From the NCBI RefSeq assembly GCF_013294015.1, contig NZ_JABSNO010000005.1, positions 62,001 to 126,000 of the forward strand: a stretch of DNA of 64,000 bases, given 5' to 3'. How positions within the stretch are numbered: position 1 is the stretch's first letter; every line of letters starts with the position of its first letter. The stretch is from Frigoriflavimonas asaccharolytica (GTDB lineage Bacteria; Bacteroidota; Bacteroidia; Flavobacteriales; Weeksellaceae). A program made the position numbers and the translations under genes. Below the pieces are notes generated by a model that was not told where the DNA came from, did no database searches, and saw only the letters and a list, made by a program, of their open reading frames with translations. Of the stretch, positions 16,774 through 27,779 are shown piece after piece.

Positions 16774-18249
16774 CTAATTTTGAAAACTATTTGCTTTAAT
16801 TTTTTTTAAAATATAATCTGTTACTACTTTTCCAGATATTAAAGCGGGTGGAACTCCAGGACCAGGAACAGTAAGCTGTCCTGTGTAAAATAAATTCTTA
16901 ATTTTTTTATTATCTATTTGTGGTCTTAAAATGGATGTTTGTAATAGCGTATTTGCAAGTCCATAAGCATTTCCACGGCAAGAATTATATCTATCTTTAA
17001 AATCCTGTACTCCGAAACTTTTCTTAAAGATAATGGAATTTCTCAAATTTTCGCCAGTATTTTTTTCAAATCTTTCTAAAATTTTCTCAAAATACTCGTC
17101 ATGAATTTCTGGAGAATCTACTAAATCTACCGCGACTGGAATTAAAAAAAATCCAACGTCTTTACCTTCTGGTGCTAATGTATCGTCTGTTTTTCCAGAA
17201 AAATTTGCGTAAAACAAAGGTGCTTTTGGTAGTTTAGGATGATCATAGATTTCTTCTGCGTGTGCTTCAAAATCTGTATCAAAGAAAAGATTGTGATGTA
17301 ATGCGCTTTTTATTTTTTTATCAAAAGCTACGTAATATAAAAAAGAAGATGGTGCAAATGTTTTCTTTTGCCAATAATTCTCGGAATAATTTTTCTCCTC
17401 TTGCTTCAACAATTTTTCTGTGTGCGCATAATCCGCACCAGAAATTACAATATCCGCCTTATAAGAATTTTTTGAAGTAATAACATTTGTCACCACTCCA
17501 TTTTCAGTTTGAAGTTTTTTCACTTCTTCTTCAATCACAAATTCAACACCCAATTCTTTCGCTAAATTAAAAATACCTTTTGCAACAGCATTAAAACCAC
17601 CTTTCGGATACCAAGTTCCCATACCAAAATCAGCAAAGTTCATAAAATTATAAAAAGCGGGAGTATCTGAAGGTTTTGCACCCAAAAATAAAACTGGAAA
17701 TTCTAAAATACTGCGAAGTTTGCTATTCTTAATATTTTTTCTCACAGATTGTGAAATATTTTGTACAAATAAAGGTAAGCGAATGGCAGTATCCCAAGAA
17801 ACAAGCTCTAACAAAGATTTCCCTGGATTATAAACCACATCTTGCATTGCAATCTTATAGTTTGCTTCAGATTTTTTCAAAAAATTTCTTAAATGCTTGC
17901 CACTCCCCGTTTCAATATTTTCAAAAGTTTGAATTATTTTTTCTGGTTCATCTTCAATATCTATATAATCTTGCTCTCCAAAATAAACTCTATAAGCTGG
18001 CGATAATTTTTCCAAGTGATAATAATCTGTAACTTTCTTACCAAAATCACTGAAAAATTTCTCAAAAACATCTGGCATCCAATACCAACTTGGACCCATA
18101 TCAAAATGAAAACCTTCTATTTCTAGCATCGATGCTCTACCACCAATTTGTTCATTTTTCTCTAGAACAAGCACTTTGTGTCCAGCTTTTGCCATGTAAC
18201 AAGCAGATGCTAAAGAAGAAAAACCAGAACCAATAATAATAACATTCAT
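16774..18249 (-). CDS. crtI: Phytoene desaturase
   Basis: The 491-residue FAD-dependent enzyme has the N-terminal dinucleotide fold IIGSGFSSLASACYMAKAG followed by LEKNEQIGGRA, and the CrtI C-terminal signature with FYTGQLTVPGPGVPPALISG. It introduces double bonds into phytoene to give lycopene. Length and motifs are normal. It is the first gene of the minus-strand carotenoid operon and shares an 89-bp divergent control region with the TetR-like gene. Confidence 0.96.
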   Translation of the reverse strand: MNVIIIGSGFSSLASACYMAKAGHKVLVLEKNEQIGGRASMLEIEGFHFDMGPSWYWMPDVFEKFFSDFGKKVTDYYHLEKLSPAYRVYFGEQDYIDIEDEPEKIIQTFENIETGSGKHLRNFLKKSEANYKIAMQDVVYNPGKSLLELVSWDTAIRLPLFVQNISQSVRKNIKNSKLRSILEFPVLFLGAKPSDTPAFYNFMNFADFGMGTWYPKGGFNAVAKGIFNLAKELGVEFVIEEEVKKLQTENGVVTNVITSKNSYKADIVISGADYAHTEKLLKQEEKNYSENYWQKKTFAPSSFLYYVAFDKKIKSALHHNLFFDTDFEAHAEEIYDHPKLPKAPLFYANFSGKTDDTLAPEGKDVGFFLIPVAVDLVDSPEIHDEYFEKILERFEKNTGENLRNSIIFKKSFGVQDFKDRYNSCRGNAYGLANTLLQTSILRPQIDNKKIKNLFYTGQLTVPGPGVPPALISGKVVTDYILKKIKANSFQN

Positions 18250-18270
18250 ACGTCTCAGAAAATATTAGCA

Positions 18271-18278
18271 CAAAAATA
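18271..18278 (-). promoter_or_regulatory. -7 element of the crtI operon
   Basis: On the minus strand this reads TATTTTTG (TAnnTTTG), 22 nt before the crtI start. It is divergent to the element at 18312-18319. Confidence 0.6.
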
Positions 18279-18311
18279 TACTTTTTTTTTAAAATTAGAA
18301 AATATTTTTAC

Positions 18312-18319
18312 TACTTTTG
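18312..18319 (+). promoter_or_regulatory. -7 element of the TetR-like gene
   Basis: Reads TACTTTTG (TAnnTTTG), 20 nt before the ATG at 18339. No convincing -33 TTG is visible. The two -7 elements are only 33 bp apart, so one bound regulator could control both directions. Confidence 0.6.
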
Positions 18320-18338
18320 TATCATAAAATTTATACTT

Positions 18339-19019
18339 ATGGAAGAAACGAATATAAAAAAAATAATATTAGAAAGCTATTCAAATTTTATTTTAGAAAA
18401 CAATCATCCACCAAAAAATGTTTTTATTTTTTGCAACCATATTGATTTAACGGAAAAAGAATTTTATCAATATTTTGCAAACTTCGAGGAAATAGAAAAG
18501 GAATATCTTATTTATTTTTTTGAGGAAAGCAAAACCTTAATCATCGGAGATGAAAATTATTTACAAATTGAGGGTAATGACAAACTACTTTCCCTTTACT
18601 ATACTTTTTTCGAACAATTGACTTTGAATAGAAGTTTAGTTCTTTATCTATTTAATAAACATAAAAGTCCTTTGAAACAGTTCGTCTTGTTTTCAAAGTT
18701 AAAGTCTTCATTTTTACATTTTGTAGAAGGTTTGAATCTGCAATCGTTTGATATGAATGCAACAATGCAAGATGTAGAAAAACTAGCAAAATTACAAAAG
18801 AAAGGTGTAGAAGAAATTTTTTGGGGAAATTTTGCTGCCACTTTTAAATTCTGGATGGAAGATAAATCTCCATCTTTTGAAAAAACAGATTTATTTATAG
18901 AAAAATCAATAGCTGCAAGTTTAGAATTAACAGAAGCTGAACCTTTCAAAAAATTAGTCGATTTTGGCAAATTTATTTTGAAAGAACAAATAACAAAATA
19001 TAAAGCATGCAAACCTTAG
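18339..19019 (+). CDS. TetR-like regulator, divergent from crtI
   Basis: The 226-residue protein is all-helical. Its N-terminus ends with LTEKEFYQYFANFEEIEKEYL, which matches the end of the TetR DNA-binding domain (FYxYFxxxEEL). The preceding helix-turn-helix region is more divergent than usual, so DNA binding is likely but not certain. The C-terminal part should form the ligand and dimer domain. The gene overlaps the AarF kinase gene by 13 nt. Its divergent placement suggests that it controls the crtI operon and its own operon. Confidence 0.8.
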   Translation: MEETNIKKIILESYSNFILENNHPPKNVFIFCNHIDLTEKEFYQYFANFEEIEKEYLIYFFEESKTLIIGDENYLQIEGNDKLLSLYYTFFEQLTLNRSLVLYLFNKHKSPLKQFVLFSKLKSSFLHFVEGLNLQSFDMNATMQDVEKLAKLQKKGVEEIFWGNFAATFKFWMEDKSPSFEKTDLFIEKSIAASLELTEAEPFKKLVDFGKFILKEQITKYKACKP

Positions 19020-20323
19020 ATAAAATACCAACATCAAAAATACAGAGAGCTAGTAAATTAATTACAACTGGTGCAAAACTAGGCGTAAATTATTTAAAAT
19101 ATTATGGCGAAAAAATAACAAAAACTGAAGAAGAAGCCAAAAGTAATTTAGATAAAAACAACGCAGAAGATATCTACGACAGTTTGAAGGAATTGAAAGG
19201 AAGTGCGTTGAAAGTTGCTCAAATGCTAAGCATGGAGAAAAACATATTGCCAGAAGCTTATGTAGAAAAATTTTCGCTCTCTCAATTTTCTGTACCGCCA
19301 CTATCTGCGCCACTAGTACAAAAAACTTTTAGAAAATATTTTGGAAAAAATCCTAGCGAAATTTTTGACGAGTTTGATCTAAATTCTGTGAATGCTGCAA
19401 GTATTGGCCAAGTGCACAAAGCTAAAAAAGATGGTAAAAACTTAGCCGTAAAAATTCAATATCCTGGAGTTTCGGATAGTATTTCCTCAGATTTGACAAT
19501 GGTAAAACCTATTGCCATCAAAATGTTTAATATTCGAGGGAAAGATTCTGATCAATATTTCAAAGAGGTTGAAAATAAATTGTTGGAAGAAACGGATTAC
19601 ATTTTAGAATTAAAACAAAGTAGAGAAGTTGCAGAAAATTGCAAGAATATTCCCAATCTTCTATTTCCAGAATACTATCCAGAATTTTCTACAGATCGCA
19701 TCATCACGATGGATTGGATGAATGGAGTTCCACTTTCAGAATTTTCTAAATCCAATGCTTCTCAAGAAAATCGTCAAAAAATTGGGCAAACATTTTGGGA
19801 TTTTTACATGTATCAGCTTCATATCTTAAAAAAAGTACATGCAGATCCTCATCCAGGAAATTTTTTGGTTTCAGAGAATTCTGAATTAATAGCGATAGAT
19901 TTTGGATGTATGAAAAATATTCCGATGGAATTTTACACTCCTTATTTTGAATTATCAGACAGATCAAATTTGAATAATCCAGAAATTTTTCAACAAAAAC
20001 TTTTTGCTTTAGAAATATTACGAGAAGACGACTCTGCAGAAGAACGCGCTTTCTTCTCCGAAATTTTCAAAGAATTATTATTTTTATTCACACAACCTTT
20101 ACAAGATGAATATTTTGATTTTTCTAACGAAAAATTCTTCCAAGACATTGCAGATCTTGGTCAGAAATATGCGAAAAATACACAACTGAAAAAAATGAAT
20201 GGAAATAGAGGAAGCAAACATTTCATTTATATCAACAGAACTTTTTTTGGTCTGTATAGTTTAATGCATGATATTGGTGCAAAAAATATAGAAATCAATC
20301 ATTATTTGAAATACATTTCTTAA
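19007..20323 (+). CDS. AarF/ABC1 (UbiB-like) atypical kinase
   Basis: The 438-residue protein has the UbiB-family features in order: GSALKVAQMLS (the KxGQ motif region, here KVAQ), the Ala-rich loop NAASIGQVHKA, the lysine in LAVKIQYPG, the catalytic loop KVHADPHPGNFLV, and AIDFGCMKN. These proteins act as ATPases or kinases linked to quinone and isoprenoid lipid metabolism. No C-terminal membrane helices are evident. It begins inside the TetR-like gene and is followed 22 nt later by an SDR gene. A role in isoprenoid or pigment lipid handling is inferred. Confidence 0.9.
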   Translation: MQTLDKIPTSKIQRASKLITTGAKLGVNYLKYYGEKITKTEEEAKSNLDKNNAEDIYDSLKELKGSALKVAQMLSMEKNILPEAYVEKFSLSQFSVPPLSAPLVQKTFRKYFGKNPSEIFDEFDLNSVNAASIGQVHKAKKDGKNLAVKIQYPGVSDSISSDLTMVKPIAIKMFNIRGKDSDQYFKEVENKLLEETDYILELKQSREVAENCKNIPNLLFPEYYPEFSTDRIITMDWMNGVPLSEFSKSNASQENRQKIGQTFWDFYMYQLHILKKVHADPHPGNFLVSENSELIAIDFGCMKNIPMEFYTPYFELSDRSNLNNPEIFQQKLFALEILREDDSAEERAFFSEIFKELLFLFTQPLQDEYFDFSNEKFFQDIADLGQKYAKNTQLKKMNGNRGSKHFIYINRTFFGLYSLMHDIGAKNIEINHYLKYIS

Positions 20324-20345
20324 ATATAATCTAAACTAAATATTG

Positions 20346-21056
20346 ATGAACGAATCTAAAAAAAATATAATAGTAATAGGAGCTGGAAAAGGAATAGGAT
20401 TAAAAATTGTAGAAAATTTAGCTTTACAAAATTCTGTTTATGCGCTCTCAAGAACTTCTACAGAAGAAATTAAAAATCTAAATGTAAATTTTCATCAATT
20501 TGATGTCTTATCAGATACCTATGATCAATTTGAATTTCCAGAAGAAATTCATGGATTGGTATATTGTCCAGGAAGTATTAATTTAAAGCCTTTCAACAGA
20601 TTGTCTGAATCAGATTTTATAGAAGATTTTCAAATAAATTTTTTGGGAGCTGTAAAAGCCGTTCAGCACTTTTTGCCAGCTTTAAAAAAATCTAGAAATG
20701 CAAGTATTGTATTTTTTAGTACAGTTGCTGCAAAAATTGGAATGCCATTTCACGCTTCTATTGCAAGCAGCAAAGGTGCAATAGAAGGATTGACCATAAG
20801 TTTGGCTGCAGAATTATCAAATTTTAATATTCGGGTGAATGCAATTGCACCTTCGTTAACAAACACTACATTAGCGGAAAAATTACTATCATCTCCGGAA
20901 AAAATGGAAGCTTCTGCAAACAGACATCCATTGAAAAGAGTAGGCAATCCAGGAGAAATGGCAAAAATTGCAAGTTTTCTTTTATCTGAAAATGCATCTT
21001 GGATTACAGGACAAGTAATTGCTGTTGATGGTGGAATGGGAAGTATTAAAAATTAA
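20346..21056 (+). CDS. SDR-family protein lacking the catalytic tyrosine
   Basis: The 236-residue protein has a Rossmann motif (IIVIGAGKGIGLKI), a VYCPGS segment in place of NNAG, and the active-site Ser125 in FFSTVA. Lys143 is present in IASSKGAIEG, but the residue four positions before it, normally Tyr, is Ile139. The usual SDR proton donor is therefore missing, and the protein may have a different mechanism or only bind a cofactor. The C-terminal segment GQVIAVDGGMGSI is typical of SDRs. A TTG at 20343 is an alternative start. It belongs to the plus-strand operon that ends with photolyase. Confidence 0.9.
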   Translation: MNESKKNIIVIGAGKGIGLKIVENLALQNSVYALSRTSTEEIKNLNVNFHQFDVLSDTYDQFEFPEEIHGLVYCPGSINLKPFNRLSESDFIEDFQINFLGAVKAVQHFLPALKKSRNASIVFFSTVAAKIGMPFHASIASSKGAIEGLTISLAAELSNFNIRVNAIAPSLTNTTLAEKLLSSPEKMEASANRHPLKRVGNPGEMAKIASFLLSENASWITGQVIAVDGGMGSIKN

Positions 21057-21068
21057 AAAAAATACAAT

Positions 21069-21710
21069 ATGGAAATAGATTTAGCAATAGACGTACTGAA
21101 TGAGGTAAAAGCTTTTCAGTCGAAAAACCACAAGAGCAACCTTTCTATAGAAGATTTTAGAAATTTTTTGAATGAAAAAGCTTACGAGAAAGAAACACCA
21201 AAACGCCTTACCGATAAATATAATATTGTTGCGAATGACGTAGAAAACGAAATAGCAAAACAGACTATTTTGTTGAATAGATATGCAAAATTATTGATGA
21301 AAAAGGCATTGCATGACTTTCCAGATTTAGTGAATGAGGATTTCACCTATCTTTTTCGTTTAATGGATTTTGATTCTCTTACGAAAACCCAATTGGTAGA
21401 AAAAAATGGTCACGAAAAACAAACAGGTATAGAAATTATCAAAAGATTGGTGAAAAATAATTTAATAGAAGAATTTCCAGATCTTGAAGATAAGCGCAGC
21501 GTGAGGATTTCTGTAACAGCAAAAGGAAAAGCAATTTTTGCAGAAAGTATGGACAAAATAACTTTGGCTTCTAAAATTATTTGCGGCGATTTTGATATTA
21601 AGGAAAAAGAAACATTTTTGAATTTATTAAAAAAATTAAATCTGTTTCATCATACTTTATACAGTACGATGCGAAATGAAAATATACACGAATTGGAAAA
21701 AATGGTATGA
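21069..21710 (+). CDS. MarR-like winged-helix regulator
   Basis: The 213-residue protein has a C-terminal half with a MarR-type winged helix: TKTQLVEKNGHEKQTGIEIIKRLVKNNLIEEFPDLEDKRSVRISVTAKG, ending in the KRS..I.VT.KG wing. The N-terminal 70 residues are helical and not recognised. It overlaps the photolyase gene by four bases (ATGA), so both are made together. It may sense oxidants or small aromatics as other MarR proteins do, but no sensing cysteine pattern is evident. Confidence 0.85.
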   Translation: MEIDLAIDVLNEVKAFQSKNHKSNLSIEDFRNFLNEKAYEKETPKRLTDKYNIVANDVENEIAKQTILLNRYAKLLMKKALHDFPDLVNEDFTYLFRLMDFDSLTKTQLVEKNGHEKQTGIEIIKRLVKNNLIEEFPDLEDKRSVRISVTAKGKAIFAESMDKITLASKIICGDFDIKEKETFLNLLKKLNLFHHTLYSTMRNENIHELEKMV

Positions 21711-23005
21711 AAGATATAAATATTTTTTGGTTTCGAAGAGATTTGAGATTAGATGATAATCATGGATTTTATCAAGCTTTGAAGGGCAAATTACCCGTTT
21801 TACCAATTTTTATTTTTGATGAAACTATACTTGAATTATTGCCAAATAAAAAAGATGCCCGTGTAGAATTTATCTACAATTCTTTGGAAGAAATGAATAA
21901 AATTCTTGAAACTGATGGACATCAGATTCAGTATTTTCTTGGGAAACCTGAAGAAATATTTGAAGAATTAAACAAAAAATATAATCTTAAATGTGTTTTC
22001 GCTAATGAAGATTATGAACCTCAAGCAATAGCAAGAGATGTAAGGATTAAAGAACTTTTAGAACATCATCAATCTGATTTTCAATTATTTAAAGATCAAG
22101 TTATCTTTCATAAAGATGAAGTGATGAAAGCTGATGGAAAACCTTATACAATCTACACCCCATATTCAAAAATTTGGCTAAAACTTTTCAAAGAATCGAA
22201 TTTAGAGGAATTTCCTTCGATAAAATTACTTGAAAATTTACTTCCATTTTTTAATAAGAATATGACTCTTCAAGATATTGGTTTTGAAGAAACTAGCATT
22301 CCTTTTCCTGAGGGTAATGTGACTAAAAAACAAATACAAACTTACGACGAAAATAGAAATTTGCCCGCAAAAGATGCAACTACAAGGTTATCTCTTCATT
22401 TAAGATTCGGTACTAAAAGCATACGGAAAATAATAAAAGAAACTAAAGATTTAAACGAAGTATTCTTAAAAGAATTAATCTGGCGAGAATTCTTTATGCA
22501 GATTTTATATCATTTTCCAAAAGTGGTCCATAATAATTTTAAATCTAAGTACGATGGAATTGAGTGGAAAGAAAACGCAGAAGATTTAAAAAAATGGTGC
22601 GAAGGAAAAACAGGTTTTCCTATTGTAGATGCGGGTATGCGAGAACTGAACACAACGGGATTTATGCACAATAGAGTACGTATGATCACTGCAAGTTTTC
22701 TGGTAAAAGATCTTCTGATAGATTGGCGAGTTGGGGAAGCTTATTTTGCAGAAAAATTATTAGATTACGAACTTTCTTCTAACAACGGAAATTGGCAATG
22801 GGCAGCTGGAACTGGTTGCGATTCAGCACCCTATTTTAGAATTTTCAATCCAACATCCCAACAAGAAAAATTTGATCCAGATTTTAAATATATTAAAAAG
22901 TGGGTTCCAGAATTTGGAACAGATTTGTACCCAAAACCTATCGTAGATCACAAAGAAGCGAGATTGCGAACATTGGACGCTTATAAAAAAGGTCTGCAAG
23001 ATTAG
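21707..23005 (+). CDS. phrB: Deoxyribodipyrimidine photolyase
   Basis: The 432-residue protein has the N-terminal antenna domain (IFWFRRDLRLDDNHGF) and the FAD-binding helical domain with TTRLSLHLRFG, ELIWREFF, GKTGFPIVDAGMRELN, GFMHNRVRMITASFL and NNGNWQWAAGTGCD. It uses blue light to split UV-induced cyclobutane pyrimidine dimers. A cryptochrome function cannot be excluded from sequence alone, but the motifs are those of class I CPD photolyases. It is coupled to the MarR-like gene and ends nine bases before the convergent M28 peptidase gene. Confidence 0.94.
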   Translation: MKDINIFWFRRDLRLDDNHGFYQALKGKLPVLPIFIFDETILELLPNKKDARVEFIYNSLEEMNKILETDGHQIQYFLGKPEEIFEELNKKYNLKCVFANEDYEPQAIARDVRIKELLEHHQSDFQLFKDQVIFHKDEVMKADGKPYTIYTPYSKIWLKLFKESNLEEFPSIKLLENLLPFFNKNMTLQDIGFEETSIPFPEGNVTKKQIQTYDENRNLPAKDATTRLSLHLRFGTKSIRKIIKETKDLNEVFLKELIWREFFMQILYHFPKVVHNNFKSKYDGIEWKENAEDLKKWCEGKTGFPIVDAGMRELNTTGFMHNRVRMITASFLVKDLLIDWRVGEAYFAEKLLDYELSSNNGNWQWAAGTGCDSAPYFRIFNPTSQQEKFDPDFKYIKKWVPEFGTDLYPKPIVDHKEARLRTLDAYKKGLQD

Positions 23006-23014
23006 GAATTAGCA

Positions 23015-24355
23015 TTATCTTTCAACTTCAGGAACTACCGGTAAGCTTTCATTGCCACTTTCAGAAACACTTTGAACCGCAAAGAAATAATTGTCTTTTG
23101 AATACGGAATTTTAATTGCTAAATCTTTGGTGAAAATTTTCTTTTGCCACATAGACTGGTCGGTTTCCCTTATCAAAATATAGTATCCATTTACCTTTCC
23201 AACTTCAGGTGAAGTCCATTTTAAGCTCGTAAAATTTGATAATTCTTTCACTTCCATTTTTACGTTTTCTGGTGCAGAAGGTGCTTTTGCAAGATTGGAA
23301 AGTATAGAAACATTGACGGCGGTATTTTTTCGTAAATATTCAAAATCCATAAATTTTGTTAAATCACCCAATTCTACATTTTTTTCTGTGCGTAAATCTT
23401 GATGTTGATGGTCAAAATTTTCATTAAAATCTGTAAAACGAATTGCAGCAAAACCCGCTTCCACAAAAGGAGTATGATCGCCACCTCTTAAAAAACGGTC
23501 GTTTCTATAGATCAATTTCATTTCTAAATTATCAATATATCTTTCGCCTATTTCTTTGGAATATCTTGCCAATTGCCTTGGGTTTCCGTCATTTTCCAAA
23601 CCATAAGCACGAATTGTTTTTGCTTTTTTGTCTAAGTCTACAAACGGCAAACCTTCGCTGAAAATTCTTAGTTGGGTATTGGTTATATTCTTTGTGTCAG
23701 AAGCTTCATTGTTGCCAATCATATCATTGTTCAGCATTGCAACTACATTCCATTTTTCTTTTAAGGCTCTATCAGAAAGCATTTTTGCTCCTAAAAGTCC
23801 TTGTTCTTCGCCGGAAACAGCTACAAAAACAATAGTTGCAGGAAAATTTGATTGAGATAAGATTCGTGCAGATTCAATAACAGCAGCTACTCCACTTGCA
23901 TCGTCATTTGCGCCGGGAGCATCATCTTTAAAATTTAAAATATCTGAAACTCTAGAATCTAAATGCCCAGAAATAATGAAAACACGATTATCATTTGGGT
24001 CGGTTCCTTTCAATATTGCTGTAGGATTTCCAAGATTTGTCAATTTTGTAATTCTTTTACCATCTGCTTGCAAATCTTCGTTTTGAAGTTCTACAACCAT
24101 TCTTCCGCCAGAATTTTTCGCATAATTTTTAAATTGAGAAAGTACCCAATTTCTTGCAGCGCCAATTCCACGTTTTTTATCTGTAGTAGAACTCATGGTG
24201 TGTCTTGTACCGAAACTCACCAATTTTTCTACATGAGATTGTAAAGAATCAGCATTTACTTGAGATGTATAAATTGAAATCTCAGGATCTTTTTTTACTA
24301 TAGTTTGTCCAGAATAAAAACTAGCTGCTAATATAAAAAGGAAATATTTTTTCAT
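23015..24355 (-). CDS. Secreted M28-family metallopeptidase
   Basis: The 446-residue protein has a signal peptide (MKKYFLFILAASFYSGQT). The zinc ligands of M28 aminopeptidases are visible in SGHLDS, DDASG, SGEEQGLLG, LNNDMIG and GGDHTPF. After the peptidase domain comes a fibronectin type III-like domain (about 355-446, APENVKMEVKELSNF..). No type IX sorting tail is seen, so it is likely periplasmic. It is monocistronic and meets photolyase tail to tail. Confidence 0.92.
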   Translation of the reverse strand: MKKYFLFILAASFYSGQTIVKKDPEISIYTSQVNADSLQSHVEKLVSFGTRHTMSSTTDKKRGIGAARNWVLSQFKNYAKNSGGRMVVELQNEDLQADGKRITKLTNLGNPTAILKGTDPNDNRVFIISGHLDSRVSDILNFKDDAPGANDDASGVAAVIESARILSQSNFPATIVFVAVSGEEQGLLGAKMLSDRALKEKWNVVAMLNNDMIGNNEASDTKNITNTQLRIFSEGLPFVDLDKKAKTIRAYGLENDGNPRQLARYSKEIGERYIDNLEMKLIYRNDRFLRGGDHTPFVEAGFAAIRFTDFNENFDHQHQDLRTEKNVELGDLTKFMDFEYLRKNTAVNVSILSNLAKAPSAPENVKMEVKELSNFTSLKWTSPEVGKVNGYYILIRETDQSMWQKKIFTKDLAIKIPYSKDNYFFAVQSVSESGNESLPVVPEVER

Positions 24356-24469
24356 TTCGAATTATTTAATATAGAAAATTGGATTGAATATTATTGTAAA
24401 ACTACTGAGTTAAGAATTAATTGGATTTTTTTTAAAATTAGAAAGTCTGATTACTTTCCTGATTAGTTT

Positions 24470-24700
24470 TTATAAATTTTTCTGTCTCAAAACATAAAGA
24501 TACAAACTTTCTACTTTGGTTCTTGCCCAATCTGTTTTTCTTAAAAATTTTAAGGAAGATTTTATGCTTGGATTTTCATTAAAACATTTAATGTTAATCT
24601 GTTTTCCCAATTCTTCAAAACCATTGTAATAATCTACTAATTCCTCCAAAATAGTATCTAGTCTTTTTCCGTGTAATGGATCTTCTAATTTTTGATGCAT
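24470..24700 (-). CDS. VF530-like (DUF2132) DNA-binding protein
   Basis: The 76-residue protein matches the VF530 family: [19 protein letters not shown], then [39 protein letters not shown]. The fold is a small helical bundle that has been linked to DNA binding; its role is unclear. An ATG at 24754 would add 18 residues and overlap the lipid kinase gene; family members normally start just before the DPLHG segment, so 24700 is preferred. Confidence 0.88.
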   Translation of the reverse strand: MHQKLEDPLHGKRLDTILEELVDYYNGFEELGKQINIKCFNENPSIKSSLKFLRKTDWARTKVESLYLYVLRQKNL

Positions 24701-24740
24701 ATATAAAAATAAATGGTGATTGGTGCTGATGTTTTGATAA

Positions 24741-25589
24741 TTAAACCAAAACACGCAAGCTTTTCGGTACTATTTTGATGTGAACTGGTGAAGAAATTTG
24801 ATTATATTCTCCATCTAAATGCCAGTTTTGGGTATTTATTTTAAAAGAAATTTCCGATGTTGAAATGTAGGTTAAAAACTTGTTGGATTGCAGGGTTTTG
24901 TTAAACAATTGATATCCAAACTTTGCAAAATAGTAGAAAGGAAATTTTTTCACCAAAGCAATTTCTAATATCCCGTCTGTGTAATCTGCCTTTGGTGCGA
25001 TGAACGCATTATTTCCAAATTGTTTGGTATTCGCAAGATTAATCATCAAATATTTACCATTAAAACTTTTATATTTTGTTTCAAATTCAACCTCAATTGG
25101 TTTAAAACTTAAATAATTTTTAAGAGAAATTTTAGCATAATTAAATAGACCTCGATTTGTTTTCTCAAAGTCCTTCACCACTGCACCATCAAAACCAACA
25201 CCAGAAACGTTGATGGAAAGCCTTTCATTGATGGTAAAAGTATCTATTTGTATGCTCTTTTTTACTTTAATTTTTTGTAAAAGTAAATCTAAGTCTTTTG
25301 TAAAATTTAACTCTCTCGCAAATCCATTTCCAGAACCGGCGGGAAAAGCTGCAAGAATTTTATCTGTATTGATAAGCTCTTTTGCAATGGTAGAAATGGT
25401 ACCATCTCCACCCACAGCTACAAATATATCTACATTATCCCAATTTTTTTTAATAAAACTTTGAGAATCTTTTATTGATTTTGAAATTGAAACTAATGGA
25501 TTTTCAACCTTATCCTCCAGTAATTTTACGAAACTATGATATTCTTTTTTTGCCGAAAATGGATTGATAATGAATGCTACATTTTTCAT
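24741..25589 (-). CDS. Diacylglycerol/lipid kinase family protein
   Basis: The 282-residue protein has the DAGK catalytic domain: FIINPFSA at the N-terminus, the nucleotide loop [16 protein letters not shown], and [14 protein letters not shown], followed by the beta-sandwich domain with [13 protein letters not shown] and [12 protein letters not shown]. It is of the YegS/DgkB type and would phosphorylate a lipid such as diacylglycerol or a sphingoid base. Bacteroidota make sphingolipids, so a sphingoid substrate is possible. The gene runs just ahead of the VF530-like gene. Confidence 0.9.
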   Translation of the reverse strand: MKNVAFIINPFSAKKEYHSFVKLLEDKVENPLVSISKSIKDSQSFIKKNWDNVDIFVAVGGDGTISTIAKELINTDKILAAFPAGSGNGFARELNFTKDLDLLLQKIKVKKSIQIDTFTINERLSINVSGVGFDGAVVKDFEKTNRGLFNYAKISLKNYLSFKPIEVEFETKYKSFNGKYLMINLANTKQFGNNAFIAPKADYTDGILEIALVKKFPFYYFAKFGYQLFNKTLQSNKFLTYISTSEISFKINTQNWHLDGEYNQISSPVHIKIVPKSLRVLV

Positions 25590-25604
25590 AATTTAAAATA
25601 TTTT

Positions 25605-25634
25605 AAAAAAAAACCGCCCAAAAAATTGAACGGT
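25605..25634 (-). terminator. Rho-independent terminator of gyrB
   Basis: On the minus strand ACCGTTCAA-TTTT-TTGGGCGGT (9 bp including G-U pairs) is followed by a U-run. It starts 20 nt after the gyrB stop. Confidence 0.85.
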
Positions 25635-25653
25635 CTATATATTTTAAAAAAAA

Positions 25654-27651
<1,998 letters not shown>

Positions 27652-27779
27652 TTACAAATATCGTCTTTTTTATTGGATTGTGAAAGGAATACTAGCCCTA
27701 ATTGTCCGCGAATTGCCAGAAAATTCTTTAAATATTATACGATATTTTGAAGAATTTAATGTTAATGAAATTCCACCAA

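Noticed and set aside
24701-24754. Longer start of the VF530-like protein overlapping the lipid kinase gene
   Set aside because: The 18 added residues do not resemble the family, which starts just before the DPLHG segment.
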